From positions 1 to 32,536 of the forward strand of contig JAJZMY010000032.1 in assembly GCA_021848125.1 (NCBI GenBank): a DNA stretch of 32,536 nucleotides, written 5' to 3'. The number at the start of each line of letters is the position of its first letter. Position 1 is the stretch's first letter. Below the pieces are notes generated by a model. That model had not been told where the DNA came from. It made no database searches and saw only the letters and a program-made list of their open reading frames with translations. Origin of the DNA: Microcaldota archaeon. GTDB taxonomy: Archaea; Micrarchaeota; Micrarchaeia; Micrarchaeales; Micrarchaeaceae. A program made the translations under genes and the position numbers. Of this stretch, positions 15,611-24,998 are shown one piece after another.

Positions 15611-16157
15611 TGATTTTTTTCTGCAGTTTAATTAAAGCTTCAAATAAATTTTCAGGCTTTGGCGGGCAGCCGGCAACATAAATGTCAACTGGCACTATTT
15701 GATCAACGCCTTTTATTATATTATAGCTTTCGAACCATGGGCCTCCGCAAACAGCACATTCTCCATAGGCAATAACATATTTAGGAGATAACATTTGTTC
15801 ATAAAGCCTTTTTATTCTTGGCGCTATGGATTTTGTAACCCATCCTGCAACAATCATAACATCGCACTGCCTCGGAGTTCCTCTAAATAAAAGGTAGCCT
15901 TTTCTTTCGGCATCTATTCTTTCTGCCCCGAAATCCATTAATTCTATTGCACAGCAGGCTAGCCCAAATAGCATAGGCCATACTGAATTTTTTCTGGACC
16001 ATGTTTTCAGGGAATTCGTATATTTCATCAGATCTTTTAATTTTAAAAACATGACATTTGGTTTTATTTCATTGCTTTTAAACATTAAATTTGTCATTTT
16101 CTGTTCTGCATTTATTATTTCTTCTGCATTACTTCCTGAATTAAATTCATCACTCAT
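15552..16157 (-). CDS. nuoB: Complex I subunit B (20 kDa, N2 iron-sulfur cluster)
   Basis: A 201-residue protein. It has all ligands of the terminal [4Fe-4S] cluster N2: C68-C69 in [12 protein letters not shown]134 in [11 protein letters not shown], and C164 in VAGCPPKPE. It passes electrons to quinone at the interface with NuoD. The N-terminal ~35 residues and the last ~20 ([18 protein letters not shown]) are extra relative to the core family. The tail is the part that overlaps nuoC. Its start overlaps the nuoA stop by 8 bp. Confidence 0.95.
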   Translation of the reverse strand: MSDEFNSGSNAEEIINAEQKMTNLMFKSNEIKPNVMFLKLKDLMKYTNSLKTWSRKNSVWPMLFGLACCAIELMDFGAERIDAERKGYLLFRGTPRQCDVMIVAGWVTKSIAPRIKRLYEQMLSPKYVIAYGECAVCGGPWFESYNIIKGVDQIVPVDIYVAGCPPKPENLFEALIKLQKKINGDEIGNSERSISSNIRKI

Positions 16158-16506
16158 TTATTTCACTTGCAATTTTATAACCAATTAGCGAAAGCACCAT
16201 GCTAATTATTGAAATTGAAATTAATAATAAACTAGAGGTATACTGCAAGTAATTAGATACTGATGCCCATAAAAGCAAAATAATTACAATTATTTCGAAT
16301 GAAAGAAAAATTGAAAAAAATCCTAGGTATTCATTGTCAATATCTTTTGCAGAACCTATTACTTCTTCTCCACTTTCATATGGCGCCCCCTTAATTTTAT
16401 TATTCTTTGGATTTGGGCCTAATAATTTGGAGGTTAAAAGAAATGAAATTGGCATAAACAGTGCAAATAAGATGCCAATAACTAATATGAGATATGTAAA
16501 TAACAT
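16150..16506 (-). CDS. nuoA: Complex I subunit A
   Basis: A 118-residue membrane protein with three transmembrane helices. Between helices 1 and 2 is the family motif [13 protein letters not shown]. Helix 2 is [19 protein letters not shown], retaining the conserved glutamate (FDVE in typical members). NuoA ties the membrane arm to the quinone site. It is the first gene of nuoABCD and is divergent from a prepilin gene, with 125 bp of AT-rich shared promoter region between them. Confidence 0.92.
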   Translation of the reverse strand: MLFTYLILVIGILFALFMPISFLLTSKLLGPNPKNNKIKGAPYESGEEVIGSAKDIDNEYLGFFSIFLSFEIIVIILLLWASVSNYLQYTSSLLLISISIISMVLSLIGYKIASEINE

Positions 16507-16631
16507 TCAACCATTTTTTAATAAATAAGTGAATTTATAAATATAAACTAAATTATTTTAATAATATTGTATTTGTAAAATATTTAATGATTATTGATTG
16601 ATTTTATATATTTTTTTATGAATATTAATTT

Positions 16632-17174
16632 ATGCATAAAATAAAAAAATTAAAAGCGCAGAATGCAATTGAATTTTTAATAACATATTCATGGGCATTT
16701 CTTTTGATTACTGTCATGATTTCTGTTTTGGTTATATATTCATCAGCCCCAAAAGAAATTATTTCGTCAAGCTGTGTTGCATATTCTGGGTTTAATTGCA
16801 TTGACTCATTATTAAAAGAGACATATACTGCAAATGTTGCTACAGGATCAAAATTAATAATATTATTAAATGATAAACAGGTTGGAATAACAAATATTAC
16901 AAGTTTTAATGCAATTTTAGACACTGTAAAAAGCACATCTAGTTCATGTAAATCTGTTTCCGGATCAAATACATTGATATCTGGAGATATAACAAATTGT
17001 TCTGCAAGCTTCAATTCAATTTTTGGCATTGGGGCAGTGGAAACAGGAATATTTACAATAAAAGGAACTTTTTGTGCTCCTCAGATATCACAGATTAATA
17101 ATAATTCTGCAATATGCACAAATCCTGCAAATTATATAACAAATGGGTTTATCAGAGTTCAAGTTCAAAGCTGA
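16632..17174 (+). CDS. Prepilin-like protein with class III signal peptide
   Basis: A 180-residue protein. The N-terminus has a basic patch, then KAQNAIEFLITYSWAFLLIT, an archaeal class III (type IV pilin-like) signal. Cleavage would fall just before Q-N-A-I-E-F. The rest is a Ser/Thr/Asn-rich external domain with seven cysteines, including SSSCVAYSGFNC. Processed subunits build surface pili or related filaments. It resembles the pilin at 31684-32226: same length, same signal, and the same SC....G..C pattern. It stands alone and is divergent from nuoA. Confidence 0.85.
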   Translation: MHKIKKLKAQNAIEFLITYSWAFLLITVMISVLVIYSSAPKEIISSSCVAYSGFNCIDSLLKETYTANVATGSKLIILLNDKQVGITNITSFNAILDTVKSTSSSCKSVSGSNTLISGDITNCSASFNSIFGIGAVETGIFTIKGTFCAPQISQINNNSAICTNPANYITNGFIRVQVQS

Positions 17175-17272
17175 TTAAATATTTAATTATTGCAGTTGTT
17201 TTTTAATTTTGAATTTACTTTAAAATTAAGAAAATAAATAATAAAAATATAAGATTGTTTTTTAATGATTTA

Positions 17273-19582
17273 ATGCTTAGTGAATTAGAATTAATAAACT
17301 GGAAAACGCATAAAAATTCAGTGCTTTCTTTTCAAAAAGGTGTCAATTTAATTATAGGGATAATGGGCGCTGGAAAAAGCTCTGTTACTGATGCAATATC
17401 TTTTGCATTGTTTGGAACATTTCCTGATCTGACCCATAGAAGAATTAAATTAACAGGCCTCATAACAAATAAACCAAAACAGGAAAAATATTGCGAGGTT
17501 AGGCTTTCTTTTTCCAATAACTCGAGCCAGTATAAAGTGATAAGAAAAATAGATGAAAAAGGAAATTCAAGTGCAGTATTAAAAAAAAATAATAATACAG
17601 TTCAGGAACAATCAATAAAAGTGACTGAAGAAATTGAAACGATTTTAGGAATTAATTATGACACATTTTCAAAAGCAATATACTCTGAGCAAAATAGGCT
17701 GAATTATTTTTTGGATCTGCCAAAAAATGACAGAAAAAAGCAGATAGATGAAATGCTTGGCCTAAATCAATTTTCAACTGCGCAAGAAAATACAGTGAGC
17801 CTTATTAATAATATAAAAAATTCAATTCTTGATCAGGAAAAAACAATCTCTGCAATTGACATTAAACAGTTTGAAGAGCAGATTTCTAAATTAAAAAAAG
17901 AGTTTGAAGAAATTAAATCTGAACAAGACCAGTTAAAAAAAGAATTTTTAAGCCAGAATAATGAATTAAAAGTAAAACAATTGAAATTTGAAAAGGCAAG
18001 GCATGAAAATGAAATAAAGGAGCAGATTTCAAAGCAGATTATTGAAATAAAATCAAAAATTGATACATTAAAAATTGAATCAAACAAATTAATAATTAAT
18101 TTTGATGAAAAAGAGCTGAAACATGCTTTTGAAAAAAGCATGGAGGAAAAATTAGGATTGGAAAAACAACTGAAAGAACTTGACAACACCAAATCATTAA
18201 AATCAGACAAACTTAAAGATATTGAGCATGAAATAAAGCAAATTAAGGAAAATAAAATTGAAATACAGAATATTGAAAAAACTTTAAATCAGAATAATGA
18301 AAATGAAATTAAAAAAGAGATTGAAAATACAAAAAATTTAATTGAAAAATTAAATAGGGATTATGCATATTCAGAGGCATCAAAAAAAGAAATAAAAGAA
18401 TCAATCAAAAATTTGGATTTGAATAGGGAAAAATGCCCAGTATGCGATAGGGAACTTGATGAAGAAATGAGACATAATTTGATTATTAAAAAATCAGAAC
18501 AATTAATTGAAATTGATAAAAATATCAAGGAAACAAATAAAAAAATCATTGATTCGAATAGGCAGTTAAATGAGCATAAAGAAAAAGCAGACCAGTTGAT
18601 GCTATTAAAAAAACAAATAAATAAACTAAAAGAATTGATTAAAGATAGGAATATTGAGGAATATAACCAAAAATATGAGAATTTAAAATCAGAAATAGAC
18701 AGTATTAAAATTAAGATCAATGAGCATAATGAATCAAAAAATAATATAATAAATGAAATAAATAAAATAAACAATAATTTGGATCAATTAAACAAAAAAC
18801 AAGAATTGATGAAAAATATTGAAAAAAATGAAAATGAACTTGAAGCTAAACAAAAAAAATATTCAGAAATAACAATTGACAAAAATTTATTTGAAGCGCT
18901 TTATAATGAATTAAATGATTATAAAACATTGATAAAAACAAAGGAATTGAAAATTCAGTCAAACCAGAAATACATTAATAATTTAGAAGAGCAGATAAAT
19001 GAAAAAAACCTGCAGATTGAAAAATTCAAAGAGATTGAAAATAAAATAAAAATAAAGAAAAATAAATTAAATAATTTAAATAAATTTAAAAAAGCAATTT
19101 CAGAAATACAATTTTCTTTGAGAGACAGGCTTATTTTATCTGTAAATAAATTAATGGTGAATTTATGGGTCGAGCTTTACCCTTATAGCGATTTTAGCAG
19201 CATAAGACTGACGCCAAAAGAAGACGATTACTTGTTGGAAATAAATCAAAGAATCAACGACATGAATGAAAATTGGACTCCTGTAAACAGTATTGCGAGC
19301 GGAGGTGAAAAATCAGTTTCATCGCTGACTTTGCGCATTGCCTTATCAATGGTTATTGTGCCAAATTTAAAAATGCTAATACTTGATGAACCTACTCATA
19401 ATCTTGATGCAAATGGAATAAACAGCTTTATTCGAATATTAGACAATACGCTTCCAGAAATAATTGAACAAGTATTTGTAATAACCCATGATGAAAGCTT
19501 AAAACAAATGAATTCGGCAAACATTTATATCTTAGAAAGAGATAAAAATAATAATGAGCCCACAAAAATATTAAATATTTAA
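17273..19582 (+). CDS. rad50: DNA double-strand-break repair ATPase Rad50
   Basis: A 769-residue SMC-like ATPase. Walker A is NLIIGIMGAGKSSVTDAI near residue 25. Two long coiled coils flank a zinc hook at C388-P-V-C391. The signature is SIASGGEKSVSSLTLRIALS, and Walker B is MLILDEPTHNLD, with a downstream THDE switch histidine. ATG 17273 fits the family start (MLSELELINWKTH), so the upstream TTG at 17255 is disfavoured. With Mre11 it tethers and processes broken DNA. It is not adjacent to mre11. aIF5B follows 13 bp later on the same strand. Confidence 0.96.
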   Translation: MLSELELINWKTHKNSVLSFQKGVNLIIGIMGAGKSSVTDAISFALFGTFPDLTHRRIKLTGLITNKPKQEKYCEVRLSFSNNSSQYKVIRKIDEKGNSSAVLKKNNNTVQEQSIKVTEEIETILGINYDTFSKAIYSEQNRLNYFLDLPKNDRKKQIDEMLGLNQFSTAQENTVSLINNIKNSILDQEKTISAIDIKQFEEQISKLKKEFEEIKSEQDQLKKEFLSQNNELKVKQLKFEKARHENEIKEQISKQIIEIKSKIDTLKIESNKLIINFDEKELKHAFEKSMEEKLGLEKQLKELDNTKSLKSDKLKDIEHEIKQIKENKIEIQNIEKTLNQNNENEIKKEIENTKNLIEKLNRDYAYSEASKKEIKESIKNLDLNREKCPVCDRELDEEMRHNLIIKKSEQLIEIDKNIKETNKKIIDSNRQLNEHKEKADQLMLLKKQINKLKELIKDRNIEEYNQKYENLKSEIDSIKIKINEHNESKNNIINEINKINNNLDQLNKKQELMKNIEKNENELEAKQKKYSEITIDKNLFEALYNELNDYKTLIKTKELKIQSNQKYINNLEEQINEKNLQIEKFKEIENKIKIKKNKLNNLNKFKKAISEIQFSLRDRLILSVNKLMVNLWVELYPYSDFSSIRLTPKEDDYLLEINQRINDMNENWTPVNSIASGGEKSVSSLTLRIALSMVIVPNLKMLILDEPTHNLDANGINSFIRILDNTLPEIIEQVFVITHDESLKQMNSANIYILERDKNNNEPTKILNI

Positions 19583-19595
19583 AAATGTGATAAAA

Positions 19596-21329
19596 ATGAT
19601 AAGGCAGCCTATCATATGCGTAATGGGGCATGTTGATCATGGGAAAACAACACTGCTGGATAAAATTAGAAGTTCAACTATTGCTGCAAAAGAAGTTGGT
19701 GGAATCACGCAGCATATAGGCGCAAGCGAGGTCTCAATAGATATAATTAATAATATTTGCAAGCCAATTGATCAGACTTTTAATTTTAATCTGAAAATAC
19801 CAGGCCTTTTATTTATAGACACACCAGGACATGAGGCATTTACTAATCTAAGAAAAAGAGGAGGAAGCATTGCAGATATTGCAATACTTGTTGTTGATAT
19901 AATGGCTGGATTTGCGCCGCAAACAGTAGAGGCAATAAATATATTAAAAGAGTATAAAACACCTTTTATAGTTGCTGCAAATAAAATTGACTTGATAAAT
20001 GGATGGCACAAGACAGAGCTGACAAGCATAATTAGTGCATTAAAACAGCAGAACCAGCAGACGCTTGATCTGCTTGAAACTAAATTATTTGAATTAATGG
20101 GAAATTTAAGCGAGTATGGATTTAACAGCGAAAGATTTGACAGAATAACTGATTTTAAAACAGAAATTGCAATTGTTCCGATCAGTGCAAAAACAGGCGA
20201 AGGGCTTGCAGAATTGTTAATGCTAATTTCAGGCTTGTCTCAAAAATTTTTAGAAATGAAACTCAACATAGAAGTAAAAGGTCCTGGAAAAGGGAATATT
20301 ATTGAAAAAAAAGAAATTACAGGGCTTGGAACAACAATTGACATTATACTATACAATGGAAGCCTGCATATTAATGATATTATTGCATTTGCAACTCCAA
20401 CAGCAATTGCAACAGCAAAAATCAAGGCATTATTAAAACCAAGAGCATACAGACATGAAAATAATTTTGAATATTTAAAAGAAGTTTATGCTGCATGCGG
20501 TGTAAAAATCAGTGCAAACGGGCTTGAAGATGCATTGCCAGGCTCTCCAATAATACAGGCAATTAGTAATTCTTATATTGATGAAATAAAATCAGATATA
20601 AAAGACGTATTTGAAGTTGACAAAGTCGGGGTAATATTAAAAACAGATACAATTGGGAGCTTAGAGGCAATTTCCAGGCTGCTAAAAAATGAAAATTTTA
20701 ATATAGGAAAAAAGGCAATCGGCAACATAACAAAAAGAGATGTGCTGGATGCTTTTGCAATGAATGTCAAGGATCCTAATAATGCAATTATTCTTGGTTT
20801 CAATGTTTCAGTTGACAAAGATGCTGAAGAAGCAGCTGAAATGAGCAATGTAAAAATTATAAATGAAAATATTATTTATAAGATTATTGATGAATACAAA
20901 GAAGTTATAGAAAAAAATATGAAAAATAGAATGGGGGAAATAGAAAAGAAATTGGTATTTCCTGGAAAAATTTTGATTCTGCCAAATACATGTTTCCGTG
21001 TTTCGCATCCTGCTATTTTTGGCATCGAAATATTGGGTGGAAAAATAAAACCAGGATATGTATTAATAAATGAAGAAAATATGGTTATTGGGAAAGTAGA
21101 GGGAATAGAAAATGAAGGGACTCCGTTAACAATTGCAAAAAAAGGGGATAGAATTGCAGTTTCTGTAAGCGGAGCCGTATTTGGAAGGCAATTAAAAGAC
21201 GGGCTGATTTTATATTCAAAAATATCAAAAAATGATGAAAAACTGCTGATGTCTGAGTTTTCATATTTGCTTAATGATGAAGAAAAAGAATTATTGGGCC
21301 AGATTTCGCAGATAATGCAGAAAAAATAA
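19596..21329 (+). CDS. infB: Translation initiation factor aIF5B (IF-2 homolog)
   Basis: About 577 residues from ATG 19596, with GTGAT just upstream as the ribosome site; the in-frame GTG at 19587 is part of that site. GTPase motifs: G1 GHVDHGKTT (11-19), GGITQHIGA (switch I), G3 DTPGHEAF, G4 ANKID and G5 SAKTGEG. Domains II-IV follow, including the VGVILKTDTIGSLEAI stretch of domain III and the FRVSHPAIFGIEILGG beta barrel. It joins the ribosomal subunits during initiation. Length matches archaeal aIF5B. It is likely co-transcribed with rad50. Confidence 0.97.
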   Translation: MIRQPIICVMGHVDHGKTTLLDKIRSSTIAAKEVGGITQHIGASEVSIDIINNICKPIDQTFNFNLKIPGLLFIDTPGHEAFTNLRKRGGSIADIAILVVDIMAGFAPQTVEAINILKEYKTPFIVAANKIDLINGWHKTELTSIISALKQQNQQTLDLLETKLFELMGNLSEYGFNSERFDRITDFKTEIAIVPISAKTGEGLAELLMLISGLSQKFLEMKLNIEVKGPGKGNIIEKKEITGLGTTIDIILYNGSLHINDIIAFATPTAIATAKIKALLKPRAYRHENNFEYLKEVYAACGVKISANGLEDALPGSPIIQAISNSYIDEIKSDIKDVFEVDKVGVILKTDTIGSLEAISRLLKNENFNIGKKAIGNITKRDVLDAFAMNVKDPNNAIILGFNVSVDKDAEEAAEMSNVKIINENIIYKIIDEYKEVIEKNMKNRMGEIEKKLVFPGKILILPNTCFRVSHPAIFGIEILGGKIKPGYVLINEENMVIGKVEGIENEGTPLTIAKKGDRIAVSVSGAVFGRQLKDGLILYSKISKNDEKLLMSEFSYLLNDEEKELLGQISQIMQKK

Positions 21330-21413
21330 ATATTAAAAATAAAATAAAAACATAAAATATAAAAATATTAAAAAGCAATGAATAGGTATATTAATTAAAT
21401 TAATAATGATTTT

Positions 21414-22001
21414 ATGAATAAATTAGTTATTCTTATGGTTGTTGCTATTATAATAATTGTTTTAATAGCAATCATGTATAGCCAGAAACTGCCTTCAAAC
21501 TCTTCATCAATTAAACCAAATTCAACGTCAGCTTCAACTACATCTAAGCCAGTGGCCACAACAATACAGTCGAATACAGTATCTACAACAGCACAATCTA
21601 ATACAGTATCTACAACAATACCTTCTACAAACACAGCAAACTCATTAAATTATAGTTTTATCTCGGACATCAATATTGAATTTATTTATACAGGGCCTGC
21701 AACTAATAGTTCAAATGTCTCTTGCAATTATTACAATAACACAATCCCCTACACTTTTAATAACTATGAAAAATCCAAAGCAAGTTTTAGTATTAATCTG
21801 ACAATATCCACATCATCTTCATGTGGTTTAACAATTAGAAATATGAGTTCATTAACCAATGGATTTAAAGTTTTTTCAACAAATCCAGTGCTGCCTTATT
21901 ATATACCAGGCCACAATTCCCAAGCATTAATGCAAATAAATTTAACAACGCCTGCGTATAATTTTTCAGGGCCAGTGTCTATTATCATTCATGAGGTATA
22001 A
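21414..22001 (+). CDS. Membrane-anchored, Ser/Thr-rich surface protein
   Basis: A 195-residue protein. Residues about 4-22 (LVILMVVAIIIIVLIAIMY) form a single hydrophobic anchor or signal. A low-complexity Ser/Thr linker follows (about 28-77), with a 9-residue tandem repeat QSNTVSTTA/I at 52-69 that is also repeated in the DNA (27-nt unit at about 21567-21620). The C-terminal domain of ~115 residues has several N-x-S/T sequons and three cysteines, so it is probably external and glycosylated. No family is recognised. It could be a pilus accessory or an S-layer-associated protein. Confidence 0.75.
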   Translation: MNKLVILMVVAIIIIVLIAIMYSQKLPSNSSSIKPNSTSASTTSKPVATTIQSNTVSTTAQSNTVSTTIPSTNTANSLNYSFISDINIEFIYTGPATNSSNVSCNYYNNTIPYTFNNYEKSKASFSINLTISTSSSCGLTIRNMSSLTNGFKVFSTNPVLPYYIPGHNSQALMQINLTTPAYNFSGPVSIIIHEV

Positions 22002-22030
22002 TTTTAAAATATCATTAACAAAGGGCTTAG

Positions 22031-22540
22031 ATGCAGAAACATGATCAGATTGATCCAGTATTTACAAATATTGGAAACAAAAAAATAAGAAAAGACGATA
22101 TTATTTTAAATGCAATTGGGGGCCTTGATGAACTTAATAGTTTTATAGACATTTGTTACTGCAATATCAAGAACAATGATATGCTTAAAATTTTAAGCAA
22201 TATCCAAAACAATATATTTATTATAAATTCTGAATTAGTTTCAATTATAAATCCTGTATTTAAGCCTGACAACAAATTTACAAAAAAAGATGTTGAAGAA
22301 ATAGAAGTTCTAATACAAAAATTCGACCATGAATTGAAAAGACCAAAAAAATTTATTGTCTTTCATCAAACACAAGGCGCTTATTTGGGATATGCAAGGA
22401 CAATAGCAAGAAGGGCGGAAAGGGAATTAATACGTGCAAGTTCAAAATATAATATTAAAAATGAAATAATAGAATACATGAATAAATTATCTTTGCTGCT
22501 GTTTCTGATTGCTTTGTATATTACTATAAAAGAATTCTAA
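22031..22540 (+). CDS. Divergent PduO-type cob(I)alamin adenosyltransferase-like protein
   Basis: A 169-residue helical protein. RKDDIILNAIGGLDELNSFIDIC and FHQTQGAYLGYARTIARRAERELI match PduO-type ATP:cobalamin adenosyltransferases (K-D-D, G..DELNS, R...RRAER). The C-terminal YMNKLSLLLFLIALY corresponds to the usual LNRLSDLLF.LAR. Differences are visible. The N-terminal glycine-rich ATP loop (T-x-x-G-D-x-G-x-T) is reduced to TNIGNKKIR. The NRLSD arginine and aspartate are replaced by K and L. It may still bind cobalamin or nucleotide, or it may have changed function. No other cobalamin genes are nearby. Confidence 0.72.
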   Translation: MQKHDQIDPVFTNIGNKKIRKDDIILNAIGGLDELNSFIDICYCNIKNNDMLKILSNIQNNIFIINSELVSIINPVFKPDNKFTKKDVEEIEVLIQKFDHELKRPKKFIVFHQTQGAYLGYARTIARRAERELIRASSKYNIKNEIIEYMNKLSLLLFLIALYITIKEF

Positions 22541-22600
22541 AAAATATTGACTAATTATTATCTGTGAATAAAGATATATTTATTGAAAATTAGTAGACTA

Positions 22601-22675
22601 TGCTCTGATCGGGATTTGAACCCGAGTCCTAGCCGTGAGAGGGCTATATCCTTGACCGAACTAGACGATCAGAGC
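22601..22675 (-). tRNA. tRNA-Glu (anticodon CUC)
   Basis: On the minus strand the gene starts GCTCTGA and ends TCAGAGC plus discriminator A, a perfect 7-bp acceptor stem. The anticodon arm is TAGCC-CTCTCAC-GGCTA, with anticodon CTC. The T-arm is TCGGG-TTCAAAT-CCCGA. Length is 75 nt with a normal short variable loop and no intron. No CCA is encoded. Confidence 0.96.
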
Positions 22676-22756
22676 GCAGAAATTATTTAATACATTAATA
22701 AAATATTTATAATTATATTAATAAAATTTAATGTTTATATTAATATCAGTGACAGT

Positions 22757-24163
22757 ATGAAAAAAAATAAAAATGAAATTGTAGAAAAAGACATAGTTGG
22801 AGAGGTTATTGTTCCTTCTAATGTTTATTATGGGGTTGAAACAGAGAGAGCATTAAATAATTATAGAGTTTCTGGACTGCATATGCAAAGGGAATTTATC
22901 CAGATTTATGCACTTATTAAAAAATGCGCTGCAATATCAAACATGAACATAGGCAAGCTTGACAAAAAAAAAGCAAATGCAATAGTTGCTGCATGCGATG
23001 AAATAATTGACGGCAAATTGCTAGACCAATTTAAAATTGATATTTTTCAGGCTGGCGCAGGAACAAATATAAATATGAATGTTAATGAAGTTGTTGCAAA
23101 CAGGGCACTTGAAATCATTGGAAGTAAAAAAGGAAACTTCAATCTTATACACCCTAATGACCATATTAATATGTCCCAGTCAACAAATGACACAATGCCC
23201 AGTGTTATAAGGATCAGCACATTTATAGAAATAAAAAAACTGCTCATTCCTGCATTAAAAATTCTTGAAAAAGAATTAAACAAAAAGGCAGAAGATTTTG
23301 AAGAAATTATTAAAATTGGCAGGACTCATTTGCAGGATGCAGTGCCAATGAGCCTTGGCCAGGAATTATCAGGATATGCAGAAACAATATCATTGCTTAT
23401 TGACAATATTGAAAATACTGCAAATTATTTGCTTGAAATACCCATTGGTGGGACTGCAATAGGCACTGGAATAAATGCCTCACAAAAATATAGGCAGGAA
23501 ATAATAAAGCTGATAAATAATGAATTAAAAATGTTTAAAATAGATGAAAAATTCATACTTTCAAAAAATAGGTTTAGGGACACGCAAAATAGAGTTGCAG
23601 AAATGATTGTTAGTGATGCATTGAATAGCCTGGCAATTGGACTTAATAAAATTATAAATGATCTTGTGATTTTAGTTTCTGGACCCAGAACTGGAATCCA
23701 TGAATTGATTTTAAAGCCTGCGCAGCCGGGATCCTCAATAATGCCTGGAAAAATAAATCCATCTTACTTGGAAATGCAGAATATGGTTCTATTTCAAATT
23801 GAAGGAATAAATTATACTATTAGAAAAGCAGTTTCAAGCGCACAGCTTGAATTGAATGTATATATGCCGATAATTGCATACAATTTATTATTCTCAATAC
23901 GGATACTGTCAAATAGCATTAAGATTTTTAGCAAAAATGCAATCAGCGAATTAAAAGTTGATGTAGACAGAATTAATAAATATATTGAAAATGATTTGTC
24001 AATAGTTACTTCTTTAACACCTTATATAGGCTATGACAAAGCATCTGAGATCGTAATGAAAGCATATAAAGAAAACAAAACAATAATGCAGGTTTGCATG
24101 GAAATGAAAATTCTTAATGAAAAAAAATTAAATGAACTTTTAAACCCAGGGTCGCAAATTTAA
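22757..24163 (+). CDS. Aspartate ammonia-lyase / class II fumarase family enzyme, aspartase-like
   Basis: A 468-residue member of the aspartase/fumarase superfamily. The signature GSSIMPGKINP lies near residues 320-330. Other motifs are YYGVETERAL at the N-terminus, GAGTNINMNVNEVVANRALE, PNDHINMSQSTND (141-145) and GRTHLQDAVPM. The QSTND form with threonine is typical of aspartases, while fumarases usually have QSSND, so L-aspartate to fumarate plus ammonia is favoured. GGTAIGTG and 'SGYAETI' are closer to fumarase, so certainty is limited. Either activity feeds fumarate into central carbon metabolism. It stands alone, next to tRNA-Glu. Confidence 0.85.
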   Translation: MKKNKNEIVEKDIVGEVIVPSNVYYGVETERALNNYRVSGLHMQREFIQIYALIKKCAAISNMNIGKLDKKKANAIVAACDEIIDGKLLDQFKIDIFQAGAGTNINMNVNEVVANRALEIIGSKKGNFNLIHPNDHINMSQSTNDTMPSVIRISTFIEIKKLLIPALKILEKELNKKAEDFEEIIKIGRTHLQDAVPMSLGQELSGYAETISLLIDNIENTANYLLEIPIGGTAIGTGINASQKYRQEIIKLINNELKMFKIDEKFILSKNRFRDTQNRVAEMIVSDALNSLAIGLNKIINDLVILVSGPRTGIHELILKPAQPGSSIMPGKINPSYLEMQNMVLFQIEGINYTIRKAVSSAQLELNVYMPIIAYNLLFSIRILSNSIKIFSKNAISELKVDVDRINKYIENDLSIVTSLTPYIGYDKASEIVMKAYKENKTIMQVCMEMKILNEKKLNELLNPGSQI

Positions 24164-24197
24164 TTTAGAGGATATTGTAAAATACATAATAAGTATT

Positions 24198-24908
24198 TTA
24201 TTTTCTTATATGATCTGAAACTGCAGGCAGAGAATATCTTTTGCCAGATACATCTAATTTATGATTTATCCAGTCTTTTAAAGATTTTTGAAATCTTATT
24301 GCTGCATGCTTTTTGATGATCGCAGGATCAAAAGAAGAATATCTTGCCCTGACTGAATATTTTGACATAATGAATCCTGAATTACACCATGCAGATATTA
24401 GCTCGTCTGGAAAATTTCCGCTTTTTAAAGAAATATATGCTTCTGAATCATATCCACCTTGGCAGCAAAAATCTGTTTTTGCTCCGAGTTTATTGAGCTT
24501 TTCAATTGCAGGCGCAATTGCATTGTCTATTGCAACACGCACTCCATCAATATAAATAATTGTTGCAGGATGCTTGTTTTTTCTTAAAAGTTTTTTATTG
24601 CTTTCATTTCGCGCTGGTTTTTCATTTTTTATTTTTTTATTAGAAACAAACTTATATTCAAGTTTTAATAATTCCTTGAGCTCTTTAAAATCATGGCTGC
24701 AGAGTGGGCAGAAATTTAATTTTTCATAATCAATAGGAAAGTGGCTTAAATTTAAATTTTTATCGCAAAATGGGCATGATTGTAACCATTTTTCTTGCAG
24801 AGATTTATTTGTATTATTTTTAGACGAAAATTCAAGTATTTTTTGAATTGCATTCCGCAGCGCCTGTTCTTCATTTTGCAAGTGCTGGTTTTCAAATAAG
24901 AATCGCAT
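24198..24908 (-). CDS. Zinc-ribbon protein with a C-terminal 'CCQGG' domain, unknown function
   Basis: A 236-residue protein. Residues about 45-70 hold two CxxC pairs (SCPFCDKNL and NFCPLCSHDF), a likely zinc ribbon. A basic linker (about 90-112) follows. The C-terminal ~120 residues contain VRVAIDNAIAPAIEKLNKLGAKTDFCCQGGYDSEAYISL, in which the 'T..CC.G....AYI' pattern resembles small uncharacterised domains seen in bacterial and phage proteins. No catalytic role can be named. It lies 90 bp downstream of the HMG-CoA reductase gene on the same strand. Nucleic acid binding is a guess. Confidence 0.7.
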   Translation of the reverse strand: MRFLFENQHLQNEEQALRNAIQKILEFSSKNNTNKSLQEKWLQSCPFCDKNLNLSHFPIDYEKLNFCPLCSHDFKELKELLKLEYKFVSNKKIKNEKPARNESNKKLLRKNKHPATIIYIDGVRVAIDNAIAPAIEKLNKLGAKTDFCCQGGYDSEAYISLKSGNFPDELISAWCNSGFIMSKYSVRARYSSFDPAIIKKHAAIRFQKSLKDWINHKLDVSGKRYSLPAVSDHIRK

Positions 24909-24998
24909 GCTACCAAAAATAATACAATAAAATTTTATTGAATATATAATATACTTATTTGTTAATTTTTATTTTACTGACAAAGTGCGCATTGCAGT

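Noticed and set aside
14117-16157. NuoB/NuoD-like genes as a [NiFe] hydrogenase
   Set aside because: The large subunit lacks the two cysteine pairs that hold nickel, and a NuoA gene is present.
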